Part shown: piece after piece, positions 5,244 through 6,631 of the stretch
How the letters are laid out: the number at the start of each line of letters is the position of its first letter
Numbering within the stretch: the stretch's first letter is position 1
Translations under genes and position numbers: made by a program
Assembly (NCBI GenBank): GCA_046597185.1
Contig: JBKJLF010000378.1
Location: 1-6,631 of the forward strand
Direction: 5' to 3'
Origin: CAMBDR01 sp046597185
GTDB lineage: Bacteria > Pseudomonadota > Gammaproteobacteria > Burkholderiales > Burkholderiaceae_D
DNA: 6,631 nucleotides
The notes under the pieces: generated by a model
Databases searched by the model: none
Told to the model about the DNA's origin: nothing
The model's input: the letters and a program-made list of their open reading frames with translations, nothing else

Positions 5244-6631
5244 ATGACCCATTCCCTTCATCATCTGACTCGCCCGACTTTATTCGCCGTTTTGGTTGCC
5301 AGCGCATGCAGCGCCATGGCCGCACAACGAGTAGAATTGACTTCACCCAAGGCCAGCCTGACTGGCTTTGGCGCAGCAACCATTCATAGCCTGTCCGGCT
5401 TAAGCGCGGATGACTTAAAACCCATCAGCACCACGGTCATCAATGGTCAAAATATTACCCGGTTTCAACAATACTACCGTGGCGTGCCCATTCTTGGTGA
5501 AGCGATTGTGGTCAAGGGTACAGGCAATGCTGCAACCAGCGCACCCAGCGCTTTATCCGGTGCAATTTTGCGCAATCTGGATCAGGATTTGCCCAGCGTG
5601 CGCCCCACTCTCAGCCAACAAACGGTATTAAGCCAAGCCAAAACCTTGAGCCGCACCCAACAAACCAGCAAAGAGCAAGTCAACCTGTATATTAAGCAAG
5701 CTGCCAATGGCGCAGGGCATTTGGTGTATGTGGTGTCGTTTGTCAACGATAGCGCACGCAGCCCTAGCCAGCCAGTATATATGATTGATGCCTACAGCGG
5801 TGCCGTGCTTGACCAATGGGAAGGACTGGATAAGCTGGATGCAACCGGCCCCGGTGGCAGTAACAAAACTGCCCTTACCGCGCTGGCCAACACCCCCGGC
5901 TGGAATGAGCAAAAAGCCCGCGAGTTCCTGCGCTACGCCAATGACCTGTATGGCACTGCCAACAGCGATGCCAAACAAGGCGCTTGCGGCGCTGTAAAAG
6001 CCGCGCTGGATTTGGGCTATAAAGTTGCGGACGTGACGGCCGCGTTTCATGGTGTGGGCAAATGCCGCAGCAGCGCCATCGTCGAATTGAGCGGCACCAC
6101 CTTGGCACAATTATCAAGCCAGGATGACAACATTCAATATGTGATGGGTGAAGTGCATCGGCTTGACCAAGGTGCGCCAAAAAGTCTGGTCGCCACCAAT
6201 TCAGCCCCCAATTTAGCCACAACCCCGACCTCACTCACCACGCTTGCCGCGACCAAAGTGGCCTATGGTAGCTGGTCACGCATCAATTCTACCGACTTAA
6301 GCCGCATGGGTAGCCATGCCAATGTCGATTTTGCGAAAAACCGCTTCGCCGCCGTCATTGGTTCCGGCACCCAACGGCCGGTGAATGTGGATATCAATGA
6401 TATTAAATTGGGTAGCGATGGCCAAAATCCCAACGCAACCTATGGCTGGTATGCCGACAAACGCTTCGTGGGCACCGGTCAAATCAGCGATATTCCCAAC
6501 TATAATGGCTGGACCCATGTCTCCGGCTACAATATCCAGGTCGTGCCGAACCTGCAAAACAAGGTCATTACCCTGCCCAGCGTTCTGTTATTTTCAAGTG
6601 CCACCACTCAAGCCACCAACTGGAGTCTGGC
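5244..6631 (+). CDS. Secreted M4-metallopeptidase-derived protein lacking the catalytic core (3' end outside window)
   Basis: Seen: ATG at 5244 with a weak purine-rich GAGAGAGAC about 7 nt upstream; open to the window edge (462 codons). Residues 1-26 are a Sec signal peptide (hydrophobic 11-21, S-A-M-A before A-Q). Residues about 55-92 match the FTP propeptide (RFQQYYRGVPILGEAIVV), and about 129-196 a PepSY segment (PVYMIDAYSGAVLDQWEGL). Residues 200-209 (ATGPGGSNKT) look like the start of a mature pseudolysin/vibriolysin. Residues 214-274 then match the end of the M4 C-terminal domain: L-A-N-T-P-G-W, Y-A-N-D-L-Y-G-T-A-N, Q-G-A-C-G, A-D-V-T-A-A-F and Cys274, with Cys248/Cys274 placed like the pseudolysin C-terminal disulfide. 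About 225 family residues, including HExxH, the Glu zinc ligand and the catalytic His, are missing between them. Residues 275-462 are unrecognised and rich in Ser, Thr, Asn and aromatics. Inference: an exported, non-peptidase relic or repurposed propeptide protein. A peptidase domain beyond the window cannot be excluded. Confidence 0.85.
   Translation, partial: MTHSLHHLTRPTLFAVLVASACSAMAAQRVELTSPKASLTGFGAATIHSLSGLSADDLKPISTTVINGQNITRFQQYYRGVPILGEAIVVKGTGNAATSAPSALSGAILRNLDQDLPSVRPTLSQQTVLSQAKTLSRTQQTSKEQVNLYIKQAANGAGHLVYVVSFVNDSARSPSQPVYMIDAYSGAVLDQWEGLDKLDATGPGGSNKTALTALANTPGWNEQKAREFLRYANDLYGTANSDAKQGACGAVKAALDLGYKVADVTAAFHGVGKCRSSAIVELSGTTLAQLSSQDDNIQYVMGEVHRLDQGAPKSLVATNSAPNLATTPTSLTTLAATKVAYGSWSRINSTDLSRMGSHANVDFAKNRFAAVIGSGTQRPVNVDINDIKLGSDGQNPNATYGWYADKRFVGTGQISDIPNYNGWTHVSGYNIQVVPNLQNKVITLPSVLLFSSATTQATNWSL

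Noticed and set aside
5298..5312. Lipoprotein signal (lipobox) ending at Cys22 of the M4-derived protein
   Set aside because: The residues before Cys are A-S-A with Ala at -3 rather than Leu, and a standard signal peptidase I site S-A-M-A follows directly. A soluble exported protein is more likely.
5628..6234. Minus-strand frames at 5628-6110 and 5875-6234 opposite the M4-derived gene
   Set aside because: The plus-strand frame there carries clear PepSY and M4 C-terminal motifs. The antisense translations show none.
6297..6557. 86-codon minus-strand frame near the right end
   Set aside because: It is antisense to the continuing plus-strand frame, with no ribosome site and no recognisable motif.

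Overview
The window looks like an accessory, surface/secretion-oriented stretch of a Gram-negative proteobacterium, most likely a betaproteobacterium. The reasons are moderate GC with mixed codon use, a small metal-binding protein of a type common in that class, and a Sec-exported protein with a vibriolysin/pseudolysin-type propeptide. No gene fixes the genus.

Positions 1-4484 (minus strand) are one uninterrupted reading frame. It encodes at least 1494 residues of an almost pure octapeptide repeat (consensus A-L-[TSG]-T-x-Q-[IV]-A, 24 nt per unit, about 185 units), and its 3' end lies outside the window. Two layers of order sit on top of the octapeptide. There is a diverged 16-unit segmental duplication 822 nt apart. 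There are also sixteen nine-residue units carrying an extra residue before a G-L. These are spaced at 8n+1 codons, with n drawn from 3, 7, 10, 14, 17, 20 and 31, and the unit just before each one usually lacks the conserved Gln.

Positions 4485-4730 are a non-coding gap with weak stem-loops. Positions 4731-4925 (minus) encode a 64-residue HMA-type heavy-metal chaperone with a GMSCGHC metal site, a good Shine-Dalgarno and an extended -10 promoter. Its usual P-type ATPase partner is not in the window.

Positions 4926-5243 are a divergent regulatory gap. It holds an 18-bp near-perfect palindrome abutting a sigma70-like promoter (TTGCAC-17-TATGAT) that points right, and a 10-bp leader hairpin. From 5244 to the right edge (plus strand) runs a secreted protein whose order is signal peptide, FTP propeptide, PepSY, the first residues of a mature M4 metallopeptidase, and then directly the last ~60 residues of the M4 C-terminal domain. 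The zinc-binding catalytic core is absent at its expected place, yet the frame stays open for a further ~188 unrecognised residues to the window edge.

No operon links the three genes: the repeat protein and the HMA protein share a strand but are 246 nt apart, and the M4-like gene is divergent. The main points of interest are the quantised higher-order spacing in the repeat protein and the core-deleted M4-derived exoprotein.
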